Source: Nocardioides sp. SR21 (GTDB lineage Bacteria > Actinomycetota > Actinomycetes > Propionibacteriales > Nocardioidaceae). Taken from it: 64,000 bases of DNA. The translations under genes and the position numbers were made by a program. The stretch spans positions 124,001 through 188,000 of the forward strand of contig NZ_JAKWJR010000009.1 of assembly GCF_022761125.1 (NCBI RefSeq), in the 5' to 3' direction. Positions 63,700 through 64,000 of this stretch are shown piece after piece (position 1 is the first letter of the stretch; the number at the start of each line of letters is the position of its first letter). The notes beneath the pieces were generated by a model. That model made no database searches. It was not told the DNA's origin and saw only the letters and a list, made by a program, of their open reading frames with translations.

Positions 63700-64000
63700 G
63701 TGAGCACGACAAGGTCCGGCTCGACCCGATCGAGCGCGCGATCGCCGACATCGCGGCCGGCAAGGCCGTGGTGGTCGTCGACGACGAGACCCGCGAGAAC
63801 GAGGGCGACATCATCTTCGCCGCCAGCAAGGCGACCCCGGAGCTGATGGCGTTCACGATCCGGCACAGCAGCGGCGTCATCTGCGTCCCGATGCCGGCCG
63901 ACATGCTCGACCGGCTCGAGATCCCGCTGATGACCCCGCACAACAAGGACAAGCTGCGGACGGCGTACACGATCTCGGTCGACGCCCGCGACGGCGTCAG
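63696..64000 (+). CDS. ribBA: 3,4-dihydroxy-2-butanone 4-phosphate synthase, probably RibBA (3' end outside window)
   Basis: The first 101 residues are visible: [24 protein letters not shown] (acidic metal site), [28 protein letters not shown] and the start of the DHBP core. It converts ribulose 5-phosphate to the four-carbon unit of riboflavin. Actinobacterial genes here are often fused to a GTP cyclohydrolase II domain, but the window ends before that could be seen. The ATG overlaps the transporter stop (ATGA). Confidence 0.92.
   Translation, partial: MSEHDKVRLDPIERAIADIAAGKAVVVVDDETRENEGDIIFAASKATPELMAFTIRHSSGVICVPMPADMLDRLEIPLMTPHNKDKLRTAYTISVDARDGV

Overview
The window is very GC-rich, uses GTG and TTG starts freely, packs genes head to tail with 1-4 bp overlaps, and carries actinobacterial hallmark genes: mihF (integration host factor), a PriA without a helicase motor, a type II 3-dehydroquinase and PyrR with translational coupling. 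Gene order and repeat style suggest a member of the Propionibacteriales such as Nocardioides or a relative. This is inference from content; no 16S gene is present.

Layout. 1-7.5 kb: C-terminal half of a RelA/SpoT protein, a collagen-like surface protein, a DUF349 protein, an MBL-fold hydrolase, hisS and aspS. 7.6-14.1 kb: a complete oligopeptide/dipeptide ABC importer in the unusual order C-A-B-D-F. 14.1-29.2 kb: rarA, a duplicated palindromic element, then alaS-ruvX-mltG-aroE-prepilin peptidase-aroC-aroK-aroB-aroQ and efp-nusB. 27.9-34.9 kb: a stretch of accessory genes between nusB and pyrR (flavin disulfide reductase, exported aminotransferase-like lipoprotein, ParA/MinD-like ATPase, secreted protein, patatin, flavin/F420-type oxidase, small membrane protein, methyltransferase). 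35.1-44.6 kb: the pyrimidine operon pyrR-pyrB-pyrC-carA-carB-pyrD-pyrF plus a small lipoprotein. 44.7-45.3 kb: nine tandem copies of a 73-bp palindromic unit. 45.4-55.3 kb: mihF-gmk-rpoZ-coaBC, metK, a Calx-beta protein, priA-def-fmt-rsmB. 55.3-59.7 kb: an ECF sigma factor with a membrane partner, an AAA ATPase divergent from a LigD-type polymerase, a cupin, a DUF1801 protein and rpe. 59.7-64 kb: an MFS transporter and an FMN-riboswitch-controlled riboflavin operon (ribD-ribE-pnuC/ribM-ribBA) that runs off the end.

Function. The window is mostly conserved housekeeping: tRNA charging, shikimate pathway, pyrimidine synthesis, translation initiation and termination chemistry (def, fmt, efp), methionine/SAM, CoA and riboflavin synthesis. 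Many transcription units begin with a TANNNT box 6-8 nt before the start codon, so leaderless mRNAs look common.

The most unusual material is non-coding: the nine-unit palindrome array next to mihF, a duplicated element upstream of the alaS operon that can form mutually exclusive hairpins, an 80-bp insertion with a 10-bp duplication inside the rib operon, and REP-like pieces lying inside the hisS and pyrD reading frames. No CRISPR array, insertion sequence transposase, prophage, tRNA or rRNA gene was seen.
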